This document shows positions 46,947 to 59,293 of a stretch of DNA of 64,000 nucleotides, piece after piece. The notes below the pieces were generated by a model that saw nothing but the letters and a program-made list of their open reading frames with translations, had not been told where the DNA came from and made no database searches. The translations under genes were made by a program, and so were the position numbers. Location: the NCBI GenBank assembly GCA_017607445.1, contig JAEVHH010000002.1, positions 3,587,501 through 3,651,500 on the forward strand, given 5' to 3'. This DNA is from Histoplasma ohiense (taxonomy: Eukaryota > Ascomycota > Eurotiomycetes > Onygenales > Ajellomycetaceae). Within the stretch, counting starts at the first letter, position 1. Every line of letters begins with the position of its first letter.

Positions 46947-48020
46947 ATGACTGACAACATGGCCCTTTCAGGTCGCCAGCGCATGCCTCCACCTTCCGTG
47001 CTACCTTCATCCTCCACGCGTACCCCTAGGATGTCTCGATCTTCCTCGAATTCCAGCGCATTTTCCGAGACGATAAAGTTCGAGACGAAACGGCTTTCTG
47101 GTCCAAACTGCTGGGCCTGCAATACCTGCTCGCCACACATTTGTCATGTTGTTGCCCAGGAAGACATTCAGGTGGACTTTATCTCTCTTCCGTCTACTGC
47201 AAGAATGTGCTGACAAGTGTCTCTGTAGGCCGAATTATGGGAGCAGGCTGGATTGTTCAACTTCTCATACAAATCTGTTGAAAACTCAATCCCCTTGTGC
47301 CCATCTTGTCATGCTGAATTTGATCGCTTCATTGACCCTGGCTATGTATTTTTCCCCACCGACATAAGCTATTTTATTGAGTTTGAGTTGAGGGATCGTG
47401 AGCGGCGTCGCCAAGCGGCCGAGACTGGTTCTCCTGTCCAGCGCCAAGTACCGACAGCGAGCGACTACAAAACTTTTCAACAACAAAATGGAATCATATC
47501 TTCGGATACAGTCGGGGGGTTGTATAGACGCGTGTTCTTGAGGAATTATCTCCTCGGCGGTCTGCTACCGGACTTACCCCGTTCTTTCGCCACATCAAAA
47601 TTCTGGCATGGCAATCCCATGGCTTCATTGAGGCGAGCGATGGCTGCACTTGGAAGTTCAAGATTCTATGTCGTAGATGCGAGAATTCGGCAGCAATTAA
47701 CACAGCTGTTTGACTTATACTTTGGCGATGAGTCGGACACCCCAATTGATAAACACCTTCGAGACATCTACAAGGTAGATGTGCAACCGGCAAGCAAGAG
47801 GCCGCGAGATGAGGAAGACGATTCAGCAGGGGACCAGCACAAACGACTGAAGGGGCAGACCATTTTGGCTGGTATGAAAACTGGGGGGCCAACAGGCTCC
47901 GGGACGAAGTTTCAGGCGCGTGAGGAACAATTTATTCTGGGACCAAGCATGACGACTAGTGAGATTATACAGCGCTATGCTTCTGTTTTGGCAGCTTCTA
48001 GCTCCGCCTTGGATGAATGA
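46947..48020 (+). CDS. HNH endonuclease-domain protein
   Basis: Two exons, (46839 or 46947)-47171 and 47229-48020, joined in phase 0, give 338 residues from MTDNMALSGRQRM, or 374 from the upstream ATG. The shorter start is preferred because the upstream 36 residues look non-conserved. The nuclease-like core spans the intron: CWACNTCSPHICHVVAQED (first Cys/His part), then ELWEQAGLFNF and NSIPLCPSCHAEFDRFIDPG, which supplies the central Asn and last His of the betabeta-alpha-metal fold. The C-terminal half has an acidic, basic and Gly-rich tail with a KRPRDEED stretch that could be a nuclear signal. Fungal proteins of this type (HNH_2-like) are common and have no established substrate. Converges on the DENN gene. 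Confidence 0.8.
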
Positions 48021-49017
48021 TGCCTGTGTTTTGGTGGTGTGTTATTATTGTTACTGAGTTAACATGTTAGTTTTGATTTCAAATGTCCACTTTTAGCCCT
48101 GTGGTCGCAGTATGTATACTGGTTCAAAATCACCCTCAGTATGCAGCACTGAATTCATCATAAAATGTGTATGGGTTTATCTTCTGCATTTAATACTTCA
48201 CATCAGGCTGACTGCGTGATCATGTGTGAGATTGGAACTAAACTTTTATTTAGTCTTGGGTTTTAACATATTGATTCATGGTGAGATTGTTTGGTGTAAC
48301 CATCCAGCAGGCGCAGCACACACCCTCTGTTGCCGTGCTTCAACTATTTTTTCTTTTTAACTTAATTCTTTTTTATATAAAGTTTTTATAAAGATTCAGT
48401 TTCTTTCTCATATTTTTACAATTTAATTAATATTACAAATTTCAAATACTAAAAGGAACTTAGTATTAAAAAGAGGTGGCTCAACAAGCCGGGCAGACAA
48501 AACAAGAAAAGGTATGTCTAGAAAATAGAAGAGGAGAAACACATAGAAACACGCAAGGACCCGATCTGAATATGAAAATATGCCATCCATTCCAACAACG
48601 GGTGGGCTTTAAATAAACCAAGAATGTCAACAGTGTTATGGGGGAGGAAAAGTGGAATGGCAGAGTTTGGTGGTGGGTGGTCATAGGCAAAAAATGGAGA
48701 TCTCCAGTCCATCAAATCTTCTAAGTGAAAAACAATGAGACAGTCATATACAGATATAGATGGTTTAAAAATGGATATTTCAGCGGAAGTGAGTCATAGA
48801 TATTCGAGAGCAACAACAATGACGCAGCGGGAACAAAGTTCAAACGTAGACTATGACAATAGGGAGGGTATTGGGATATCAAAAATCTGGTAATGAATGT
48901 AGCACAAAAAGCGACGAATGAGGGATAATAGGGGAAAGAGAAAACTGAAGAGGATCGCAAAATAAATGAATAAATGCACAAAACGGCCAGTCGCTCTTAA
49001 AAGTTGTCGTCCTTAAA
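48021..49017. other. Convergent 3' region of the HNH and DENN genes
   Basis: About 1 kb with an AT-rich core at 48340-48470 and no supported gene. The minus-strand open frames at 48481-48981 are hydrophobic products of AT-rich sequence. Confidence 0.5.
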
Positions 49018-52000
49018 CTAGGGCGGCGAACCACCGTTGTCATTTGGAAGCCTAGGGACCGGCTTTCTCCTCGCGTTATTTGTGGTTTTAGAGATTCGAG
49101 GCGCTCCTTGAATCATGCGCGGCTCTTTCATGTAGTTCGGGTCCAACTTGGCAGGAGCTATTGGGAAAGTGTTAGCCAAAAAATACATTCTATACAACCA
49201 AGATAAAAGGGCCGTATATACTTAGGGGATCGGAATGAACCCCATAATGTATTGTCTATCAATGAAAAATAAAATAAAATAAAAAAAGGAAAAGGAAGGT
49301 TGGTATTAACCTCTTGCAACAGTGGTTTTCCAGTCATTTGAGTGGTTAGTCTGATGCCGGTTACTGGGTATAGATGTTGCGCTTGCTGAGCGCCAGAGAT
49401 GATCCGACGTATCCGATAAAAAGTTGGTTGTCATGCGACCCGAGAAGATCGATGTCCGACCGCGGTTGCGCTTTGATAGTATAATCTCATCGAAAAGTGT
49501 AATCCGGGGATCTCTAGATGAAAGAGATGACTGTTCCCGCTCACGGATAAACTCGTTAAACCCTGAAAAATGTTAAGATTGTCAATTTAAGTTAATCAGA
49601 TACGCCCTTTAGGAATGGAACGGTCTGAATATTAAATGAGGGCGGGTGGCTGGTGATAAACATACCCTGTGTTTGTTGCAGTATAGTCATGTATTCCGCG
49701 TGTTCATGTGGCAAACTTTTGAGAAATGCATCCATGTTGAAAGTGTAATGCATACCAGCCTTTTTCTTATCTCCGGTTGCAGGCCTGAGAAACTTCTTAT
49801 ACGTGTATAGTAGACTGGCGAAGCACCGAACAAATGCGGCACGGACCTGTTCAGCGCTGAACGCAACTGGGCATACGAGAGTGATCAGGGAAGCGCAACG
49901 AGTGTGGACAATTGTGGCACAACCTGAACATTTGTACATGCCTTCCTCAGCCTTCTCGTCACATATTGAACAGGGAACTTTGTTGTCATCCCATTGCTGC
50001 AGTTGAAGACTGTGTCCCTCTATCAGAGTTGTGCCCACAGGGTTACGTAGGGGTTGTTGGGACGAGTTCGGCATGATAGTCGACGCGGCCACAGTAGATT
50101 GGGCATAGATGGATGGTGCGTAAACAGATGTTCCGGTGTCAGTATTTACGGTCGATACAGATAAATTAGAGACATGGCTGAGGAATGGAGCGCTAGGTCG
50201 CCTGGGTATTCCATGCTTTCTGTCACCGAAGGATGAACTTCTGCGGGAAGAGGCATCGAAATGGCCGGACCTCTTCTCCCGCAACGATGATTGAAGGGCA
50301 AATCCTGAATCGTTGCGAGATATGGGTGTGGGAGGTAGGGGAGGAAATTTACTCGATGTCGGAGAAGAATCGCCTGAAGCTTTCGGGGAGGGTGGAGTGC
50401 CAGCCTTCGATGTCACGCCTGTTGTTGGGCGGTCATAACCCCTAGAAAAGGCAACATCATTCCGGGAGTTTAGAAAGACATTAAAAATTGGTGGGGCTGG
50501 GGAAGTGGAGGGATCCTGGCCGAACGCGGTGGAATTGACGCTGACATATTTGGAGAGCTGAGTAGGTGGCGCCCTGGGTGAAAATATCGATTGGTTTTCG
50601 CCAGGGAAGGAGTCGAATGGATAGGTTTCAATTGCATAGGCCGGGGCCCCAGGATGGACCCCATATCTATGATGGAGAGGTGCAGCCAATTGAAGGAGTG
50701 ACTGTAGTTTACGGCGATGATGGCGAGGTAATGGCGTAGGTCGTGCTGTGCTTTCAATCTCATTTTGGTCGAGGTCTACGAGAACGAAGTCATCGGAAGG
50801 AAGCTCCGCCTTGTCATACCTCCGCTCAATCCCCACAATATACGGACAAGGTGCCTCAAGTGCTTGGATAAGCCTAGCAGGAAGGATAGGGATAAATACG
50901 CCTGTCCATTGGAATGGAAATAGAAGATCAACGAGAGCTTTGCTAGCCAGATACAACATGGCTGCATGAGATGATAGAAGAATGATACGGGATTCAGCAA
51001 GGACGTACTATAATTTAGTTAAGCAATGAATTTAGAATAGTTGGGTTTTGCAAGAAGGTTCGGCTAGAAACTTACTTCAAACAGTATAATTATATTCGAG
51101 ATTGAAAGTGCGCGAAAGAGTGCATACAAATCAGTCTGTGCCTTTGTTAGCCAAATCCTCGAACCGAGTGGGGGATATCATGCCACATACATTTCGAGAG
51201 CCTGGCAATTCATTGATTGCTTCTTTTCGGGCAAAAAGGCGCAGCTCCCGCACTGATATCTCAACTTGAGTTTTGGAAAATAACGGGCTAAAAGCTTCGG
51301 TGCAGAGGTTCACAACATAGCGCTCTAAGGGCTGCCATCTGCCTACCCTAGGGGAGCTAGCAGGGACCCGTTGGACAGCACCGTCAGTCATGGGAACGAC
51401 AACGGCCCGCAGCCATTCTTTCCAGAAACTGGTCATTGATCCATCCTTTCCTAAAATCCCGTATGCCCTTGGAATCCAAAATCCTGTATCCCCATCCGTA
51501 AGACCGTCGATTTTGGTCGCGGCACCCAGTCGAACTGGGCGGAGGAGGTCAGCCATAAGTCCAATCTTTTCCTCCACCGAACTTATATCATCTTCAAGCT
51601 GATCTCTAGAGGCGGAACCTGAAGGGACCGAAGGTAGTTGAGAAAGTAGCCTGGATAGCTTCGCTCGTTCCAAGGCGAGTCGTTCGCCGAGACTGGCAGC
51701 TAACTCCCGCTCCTCGTCCGTCATGTTATCTCGCCTCCATTCCTCACACCGTTTTTCCAGTTCCTCAGCAGTTTTGTGGTGGAGGGGAATCCAAATCGTC
51801 ACACAGACGCCATATAGCTTCGATCCATCTCCAGACGTCATTGCGAATCCATGCCAAGTGGAGCGAGGTCTCTGATCAGAGGACACGATATTGATATCGT
51901 TAGGGAATGCGAACATTGGAACGTAATCAGGGAAAGTTCCTCTCTGTTTAGTCTCATCTACAACTCCTTTCGGCGGGTATCTGTCGAGAAGGACGGGTTC

Positions 52001-52807
52001 GAATTTCCGCTTCAGTGGGTGCATATTAGGGGATACATCGAGCGGTTGAGGTACTGGGATTACTGAGTTGTAATTACTCAACCGCCTAGAGGTCCGAATA
52101 GAAGCTGTAGTAATTTCAATTAGTTAGCAGAAGTCAGTTGAAGTGAGAAATGTAAAGAGAGACAGCGCGCATGACAGTATATAAGTGCAGCACTCACCTT
52201 GACGTGCAAGAGATGGTTGTCTTTTCATGCTGTTCATGTCTCTAAAGGACATATGTCTCCGAACACTACCAATGCTCGACTTCAGTGGATTGACCTCCTC
52301 TGCCACAATCTTCTGTGTCTTAGGTCGTGGTTTTGGCCGGTTACTGGACACCACGGCACCAGCACTGAGTGACAGGTCAGACAAAAATGAGTCCCTCTCA
52401 GCAGCAAACTTAATCAACGCTTTATCAAAGTCACCGTCGCTCAGAAACGACAGTCCATTCGGCGACTGGGAGCCCTTGATAGTCATGCTGCTCCGATTGC
52501 TTGGTGTCTCCGCTGATCCCATCGATCGATAGGACAACCTCGTCTCGTCGGATGGTTTTGGCAGCAATTGGTAAGAATTCCGCTTCGAGGACGGTTGAGA
52601 GGGCCCAGAGCGCGGGTGGGCAGCCTCCTCTGCATCCGCATCTTCCTGAATTGTATCCGTCACCGGCATTGATTGGGTATGGTTGGCATGGTACTCCTCC
52701 CCTAGTTTTGAGAAAATGTCCAAGATCTCCGGTCCATCGACACCGGCAATCCAGAAGAAGTCGGCAAGGGGGCTCGGTGGTGACTCTGCAGAAGGTGTTG
52801 GAGCCAT
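49018..52807 (-). CDS. DENN-domain protein (putative Rab exchange factor) with embedded C1-like zinc finger
   Basis: DENN proteins activate Rab GTPases in membrane traffic. Six exons on the minus strand keep phase: 52807-52198, 52104-51191, 51135-51076, 51007-49666, 49562-49311 and 49157-49018, about 1105 residues. The order is a Ser-rich N-terminus from MAPTPSAESPPS, then uDENN (KFEPVLLDRYPP, FCVTIW-like VCVTIWIPLHHK). The central DENN follows (ISNIIILFE, YVLAESRIILLSSHAAMLYL, ALEAPCPYIVGI), then a disordered stretch and the dDENN-like end (FVRCFASLLYTYKKFL, FNEFIRERE). A zinc-finger motif, CSICDEKAEEGMYKCSGC then HTRC and a further Cys, sits before dDENN. It is spaced C-x2-C-x10-C-x2-C-x4-H-x2-C. 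The 60-nt third exon is short but fits perfectly. The next-to-last intron could contain an extra exon, but the direct phase-1 join gives the more conserved-looking tail. Confidence 0.88.
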
Positions 52808-55800
52808 GATTCGCGTGGTTGGGAGTCTTTTAGAATGATCCTCCTCGCCCGTTATTGTTGATGTGATTTTTCTCAAGATAACTAACTATACCGTTGTTAG
52901 AGCACCGTTAGACACCAGATCGACCCCCGCACCCCGATATCATAACCTTTCAAGTTTCCAACAGTATAACTGATCTGGCGTTATTTGAGGTCAATTACTA
53001 AAAACGAAAAGGAATGGAAATCTCATGGCGAGATGAACAGACGAGGAGGGGAAATCCAGGAGGGTGAGCAACGGAGGGTTGGTCTCTCCTTGGTGCTCCG
53101 GGTGAGCGAGTTGTCGCTGCGTTTGGTTTTCTGCCGCAGGTTGGATCAGCCCCCATTAAAAAATCAATGCCCGCCATCGGTTGGAGGACTGGGTGTCCCG
53201 CGAACTAACTTCTGCGCCAGGCGCACTAGCATCTCTCTGCTGCTGGGATTATGGCTGTCGTCTGTCGTTGACTCGTTGTTAAAAAAAGAAAAGAAAACTC
53301 AAGAGGGAAAGCAAAAAGCAGGGGCTTTTGCTTCCATTTTTGTCATGGTTTTGGTTAGATAAAACATCCTTTCCCGCCCTTGACTACAGGGAATATTGCT
53401 TATCCTGCGCTTACACTCCTTGCACGTATTATAGCTAGTATAAAATGGGACACCGTTGGCTACGTATAGAATTGAGCTGCTCCAGAACCTGTCCCGCAAT
53501 CCACAGTTGACGTGCTACTCTTCATAACGAATAGGTTCAAGTTGATATAAAAGGAGATCCGGACACCAATTTCCTGGGTAGCTCCCAGCTTGCATTTTCC
53601 TTGCTTAGTTGGACCTAGGCTTACGAGTAGCTTATGTCGTATATTTCAGTTTGCCTGCAAGGACAAGGTGACCACTAGTTATCATCAGCCGTATAGACCT
53701 TACAGCTACAGGACTTCCCGAGGCCACCAATGATTGAGAACACAGCAGAAGGTTGAGACAACTGTTTGTCCAGTGGCCCAGCGCGAAAGCTTCCAACCAA
53801 ATACTGCGAAAGTTACTAGTAGGTTTGACTTGGCCAAAGCTGGTTCACCATATTCCACCGGGTTTAATGTTGCAGAAAGAGAGCTGTGACATGAAAAACC
53901 ACGGATAATAATAACAGCAAACTAGAAAAAATTAGTCCATTCGGCCAGATCCAAAGGTCGACTTCCTTGCCTTGGCCTGAGGACTGGTGAAACAACTCCA
54001 GATAACTCTGATCTAGCGTTTAACTATCAGATTCCGCAAGGGACCGTCGTATTCGATGCTGCCATGTTTGGTCGTCGCCCTGGATGATGAAGCAGGACAA
54101 GTCAGAGCGGACTCCTGGGTCCCAAGGCAGCCTGATTGCGAGCTGATGCACGGGTGAAGACAGAAAACATAGATTCAAACAAGCGGGGGTAAATATATAT
54201 GCCAGCTACTTGTTCACATGCAACATCTATCATTACTGTTGATGAGTGGCGCGCCGATGGGATAAGCAACTGATGATTCCCGCATTTGCTAGGCCGATCT
54301 GTGGAGAGAACCTGGCTACTCCTCGCGTCCTCGGCTGTGCCAAATCAAAGGAGGCAAGCAATCCCACTCAGTTAGGAAACAATGGATCTTGATGTTTTGA
54401 TGTCATGCATAGAGATGTGCCCCAGCACCTCCGTAACGAAGCCGTCAGCTCCACTTGTCTGCTGCTGAAGAGTTGGGATTTTATTATCTGCCAATCCAAC
54501 AAAATTTAACAAACTAAGCGGCTAATTCTCGAAGATGCAAGCCGTGCTCTGTTCTCTATCTCCTTTCCCTTCTCAGTCAAGCAGAAATCAGAAGATGCAA
54601 ACGCAGGATTGTTGGTATTAATATAGTTACAGGAGTCGTGAACTCAATCAGCAACGCAAACCTTCGGATAATTCAGGGGCAACGCCATCAGAGAAGATCT
54701 CTTGCGCTAAAACCTTGGCCATCGCACACTATTATGCACAAAATGAAATGTTTAGATCCCATGATTCCTTCCCAGTCGAAGCTGACAAGAACATTATCAA
54801 TGCCAACTACTCCGTAGCCCTCGATGCAATTAGAAATGACAATAAACAAACAGACCGACCTACAACTGTATTTGTCTTTGGGACCGGTCACAACCATCGA
54901 TGGCTGTATGGGTAGAGATGGTTCTCAATGCAGGTTCCTGAGAACCTGCAGCGGCGTGCCATACCTGCCACATATCGATAAGAATCATATCATCCTCCTA
55001 ACTCTTCCGTGATTTATTCTCCCCCTTCGTGTCAGTTTCCGAGCTCCTATCCACAGTTGCAAAGTGCCTCAGACAATATTCTACGAGTGGCGCAACCTGT
55101 GGCTTGAAGATCAGATGTTTCGAAACAACAATGAAAATAGAAACATCTCCTATCACGAAAGCAACCCTCAATCAACTCACACCCGGTAAAATAAATACTG
55201 AAAAAAGTATTTACCATTTCAGTCGCCAAACACGCGTCTATTCAGAAAAGATGCCCTATCTGCAGCACAACGTTGACTAACTGTTATCCATGAATTCATC
55301 CATGAATTCTTGATAAAAATCTCTGATCCATGTTTATGCTCGCTAGCCAACAGCAAAGTGCCCACGAGTGCGGAATATCAGTCCTAACCTCCGTAATACT
55401 GCAACAACATCGAACATGACGTTGCAAGACATGCATACGCCTCACTGGCAGCTCTTGTTGATTCCTGTTTTTTTCCCTCAGTTGTTTGTCTGTGCACATC
55501 GCTCCACTTGATTTTAACCCCTTTTTGTTCGGGCCACTGCTCAGGCCACTGCTTCGCTGCTATATATAGATCTTCTTGGTCCGGCGTTTGGCTTTCTCAT
55601 CTCAAAGATAAAAATAATAAGACATGGCGTTTTAGTGTCCGTGTCCACACTGCGCTTATCAGACCCGCCGTGTACCTGCATGACTTGGTGGGGTCGCTTT
55701 ATCCAGAGGCCAAGTTACATCAGTTGAACTGCTAACTGCCAGGCTATTTTCTCACGCCGCCCTATCACAGTTACAAGGGAGGGGTTATATCTTCAGTGAG

Positions 55801-56229
55801 CAGAACCGGAGAGTTGGGGCTTCACTGAGCATGGACTGTACTGTACATTCTCATCTTTTATTTTTTCTTTATCTTATTTTTCGCCAAATAATTTCGAGAT
55901 ATTAACTGAATCTAGATCCTCCCATGCGAGCTGATCTTTCAGCTCCCCATTTTTTAAGTTCCGCTCTCGCTTCCCCCTTGCTGCGTTTGCAATATTATCT
56001 GCTATCTTACTCCTACCTATCTTGAATATAACATCTGTCTCAGGTATCAGAGGAAGGAAGGCCGTTCCGGCTTCATACCAGCTTGCATGGGCAAAACATC
56101 ATTGACTTGGGCTCTTGTTCAACTTCAATTCTACTCTTGATGTGCGGTTCGCTTAACCCAAGTTTCATGGAAGAAAAATAGAAAAGAATTACATACATAT
56201 CCCCTCTTCGTGCAAGCCAGAGGAGTCAC

Positions 56230-56230
<1 letters not shown>

Positions 56231-56265
<35 letters not shown>
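56231..56265 (+). repeat. A35 homopolymer
   Basis: Thirty-five A residues, followed by CCCC and an AAAATGG. May be the tail of an old retroposed copy. No flanking duplication was found. Confidence 0.9.
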
Positions 56266-56267
<2 letters not shown>

Positions 56268-56928
56268 CCAAAATGGAGAAATCTTCGCCTAGAAAGTTTA
56301 CCAGGACCCTTCTCCATCAAGGGGGCGATGATGCTCCGGTTCTGGAGCACAAGGATTTCGGAAATTTGACCATATCAAGGCATCCTCTGGGCACCATGGG
56401 TGCATGTACAGTGTAGCGACAAATTATCCTACCGCCATCCTAGGGATCCCAGCGGACGCACAAGATGCACTAGCCTCGTCATCCGAATTGGCGTCTGGTT
56501 GCGGCAAATTTTTCAACTTTCCCTTCGCGACCACATATATAATGGTCATCTATCAGTGAAGGTAGGGAGGGATTATCGAATATGCGATTGGCTATACCAT
56601 GGAGAGGCCCGAAAGCTGGCCCCTGGCCCACCTGTGTCTCTCTGCCCCTTGGGATGAGGCCCACAAAATCCAAGGCAACTAGATAGACGACTTTGACGAA
56701 ATGGTGTTATCGAAGGAGGAGAGTGAATGTCCTGAGCCAGGCCGTTGCAATGAGACAGAGGGACATGGTTAGTGACTGTACGCAGTAGAAGTCGACTTCC
56801 TGAGAAATCCTAATATTAGCTTAATTAGAGGACAAAACCTCTACAACGGAATGACATAGGCTATGCGGTTGGGCTTGTGCAAATTGTAAATCTGACATCT
56901 CGTGAGAGGCTAGCTCGTATTGCATGGG

Positions 56929-56930
<2 letters not shown>

Positions 56931-56963
<33 letters not shown>
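56931..56963 (-). repeat. T33 homopolymer
   Basis: Thirty-three T residues on the plus strand, complementary to the A35 run to its left. The two could pair in a long transcript. Confidence 0.9.
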
Positions 56964-56964
<1 letters not shown>

Positions 56965-57192
56965 GCGGTGTGGGTCTAATAATGGGGAAAGATTGGATTA
57001 TTGTTCTATTATTAATAGCTTGACGGCCAGTCACTCGGCATGCCGAGCTCGGGACATTCGGGGGTATACTGCGTCGTATAAATCTACGTTAATATGTCCT
57101 TACTATCTAGCACATTTAATGTATCTAAAGCCCCAACTGAAAGATCGACATATACGAACCAGCCGGCCATAAAATTAGTCAATTCTATGACA

Positions 57193-58628
57193 TTACCGCC
57201 TCTTTGTCATAAGATTCCCAGTAGTTAGAAACCCTCTATCCCCCATGCTGCCTCTCCATTCGATAGATAGCTGTCCAAGAATAGTCCGACCATCTCGATT
57301 CATATCCTTTTGCAAACCTTCAAGGCCCTCCTGCTGTCCGTGTTCTTGTTCCACCAAGAATGCAACCTGGAGGACATCACGAGGTTTTAGCATGGGTGGG
57401 CCCATTTTCAGGGAATCGGATCGTTCAAAGTCCCAATTTAGCGACCTGGACTTGAAAGGTGGTTTTGGGTTGAGTGTGGTAGACTTTTTTTTAAAAAGAA
57501 AAAAAAAAAAAAAACACATGAACTATTAGCTGGTAATTTTAATCATGCGTGGTTGCAGATAAACGGTGGGGGAGGAGGGGACACAATCACAGAAAATAAT
57601 ATGAAGTTTGCAAACAGAACATACTCCAAGAGATATCGCTCCATCCCCGACGTTCTCCAGTTGAGCCTCAAGCGCGTATCTCAGTAATCTCGCCTTTCCA
57701 TAGGGGCCAAGCGCTCGATTATCCACTTCGAGCGGTGTCAGTTCCGTCGCCTTTGTCCGCACACTTAAACACGGCTGTGCAATGAATTGGTAGAGCTTCC
57801 GGAACGTGCGTACCCGTCCGCTTGCCGCCTGTACGGCACCAACGCCGGAACCAGCAGAGGTTTCTTGACTTTGTGGCGCCAGAGTGGTTTCGGTATAACT
57901 AACGCTGACTGCAAGAACATGATTCCCTTCTTCCTTTAAATCGAAACGGACTATCTTCTGCAGCGATTGAGACTTTGCTAGCCCGCCAGACCCCGAATCT
58001 TCTCCTGGCGGGGAAAGCTCCAAGGAAACGATTTGAGATGGCGTCTGCATTTCCGCTACTATGCGGACGGAGCTGACAACCCGGTTTTCGATATCAGGCG
58101 GGAGTTCATTGTTTGCACATAGTGAGCAAGAGAATGTTTCCCCCACGTATGCAGATCCAAATGCCGGTGGAAGGGTAACCTGTCAACGAAATATTAGAGA
58201 GTTGGGGGCCCTTCAGAGAAGAGAAGGAGATTTGGCGGTCGACAAGCTCACATTTGGGCTGAGAATGAATTGGCTGTCAGAGCTGTCGGAAGGGTAACTG
58301 AGCGACGCTTTAAGGTGGGGGACGCTTTCGTTTTCACTCGGGAGCGGATATTGGTATGATAGGGAGGGTCGTGAAAGTCTGTTTTTGGTCGGATGGAGAA
58401 GATGGAACAAATATATAAACATCAAGAGATAAAAACGGGGGAGCTGGTTTTTGGTGCTGGGAATGGGACCGGAAGAAAGGCTCACCGTAACACTGGATTT
58501 TATGATATCAGCCAGTAATTGCGCAAACTCGACGAGCATGGACCGCCACCAGTATTCATACCTTTCAATGAAACTGAATGGGGCTCCTTGGCCACTTCAG
58601 CCCCGGCAAGCAGGCGAGGGCGAGCCAT
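57193..58628 (-). CDS. TRAPPC13: TRAPP complex subunit 13 homolog (TRAPPC13, DUF974)
   Basis: Accessory subunit of the TRAPP tethering complex, acting on Golgi and autophagy membranes. Five exons on the minus strand keep phase: 58628-58562, 58492-58486, 58378-58252, 58179-57625 and 57483-57193, giving 348 residues. Exon 1 encodes MARPRLLAGAEVAKEPHSVS followed by LK. The 7-nt exon supplies VLR, so the join reads SLKVLRLSRPSLSYQ, which matches the family start (ALKVMRLTKPTL in the human protein). Exon 4 has VTLPPAFGSAYVGETFSCSL, VRTFRKLYQF and RYALEAQLENVGDGAISLG. Exon 5 has LNPKPPFKSRSLNWDFE, DVLQVAFLVEQ and the C-terminal RGFLTTGNLMTKRR. The last intron has an exceptionally T/A-rich 3' end. 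Without the microexon the frame is lost, so its recognition matters for annotation. Confidence 0.9.
58486..58492 (-). other. Seven-nucleotide microexon of TRAPPC13
   Basis: Minus-strand TGTTACG is flanked by AATCCAG on its 5' side and GTGAGC on its 3' side, both good splice sites. Phase is 1 on entry and 2 on exit, creating Val-Leu-Arg across the three exons. Joining exon 1 straight to the next exon gives the wrong frame. Confidence 0.8.
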
Positions 58629-59293
58629 ATGGAGGACTCATGTAGTAGGAGTTTCAAGGATTTAATATGGAATTTTCCAACAGACTTAGTATCTCGCACA
58701 GATTCGTTCAATAAGCCTTCATAATACAATAAAAAGGATGGAACACAAGTTGTAAGATATAGGTTTATTCTAAGCTCTTGGAGCTTCAAACGACAATTAA
58801 TTGGCTCCGGGAGGAGAAACGATGTTCCGCCAGGTCTTATCACCAGTTTGATTTTATCCCCCACTGACCAAATTGCCGACGTTGCAAATATCCATTCTAG
58901 GTTTGTTTTATGCACTCGAGGAATATTGGATGGAAAATGGAGACCCGATGGGAAAAGTTGATAATTTCCCTTCTCTCTTTATATACATAATTCGTTTCCA
59001 CTCTCGATAAGGAGTTATGTCCTAGTAGCTACAAAACCTTGCTGCGGACCAGGAGCGCTAAAAAAATACTAGTACTAGTAATAAACAGATGAAAATAAAA
59101 TAAGAATGGGCTATATACATGATGAGGGAAAAGGGGGGAGGCAGAAGACGTGAATTCGAAGAATGGATTTGTAAAGCCGTGATGGGATAGCAGGGCCAAG
59201 ACAGGATCCTCCCTCACAAAACGGAGACAACCGCTGAGGGTTTCCTGGTGAATCATACTAGTAGTAGTATTGATGATGAAACCTCCCCGCGCT
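58629..59293. other. Intergenic between the TRAPPC13 start and the thiolase stop
   Basis: About 665 bp containing the TRAPPC13 promoter and the thiolase 3' end. The minus-strand frames here (58565-58915, 59029-59307) are shadows with no domain. Confidence 0.5.

Larger units (their letters stand above)
52808..57192. other. 4.4-kb intergenic region with homopolymer runs
   Basis: No open frame has a recognisable domain. The first few hundred bases are the DENN promoter. An A35 run (56231-56265) and a T33 run (56931-56963) stand about 665 bp apart. Sequence between 53400 and 56200 has ordinary composition and nothing I can name. Confidence 0.5.
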
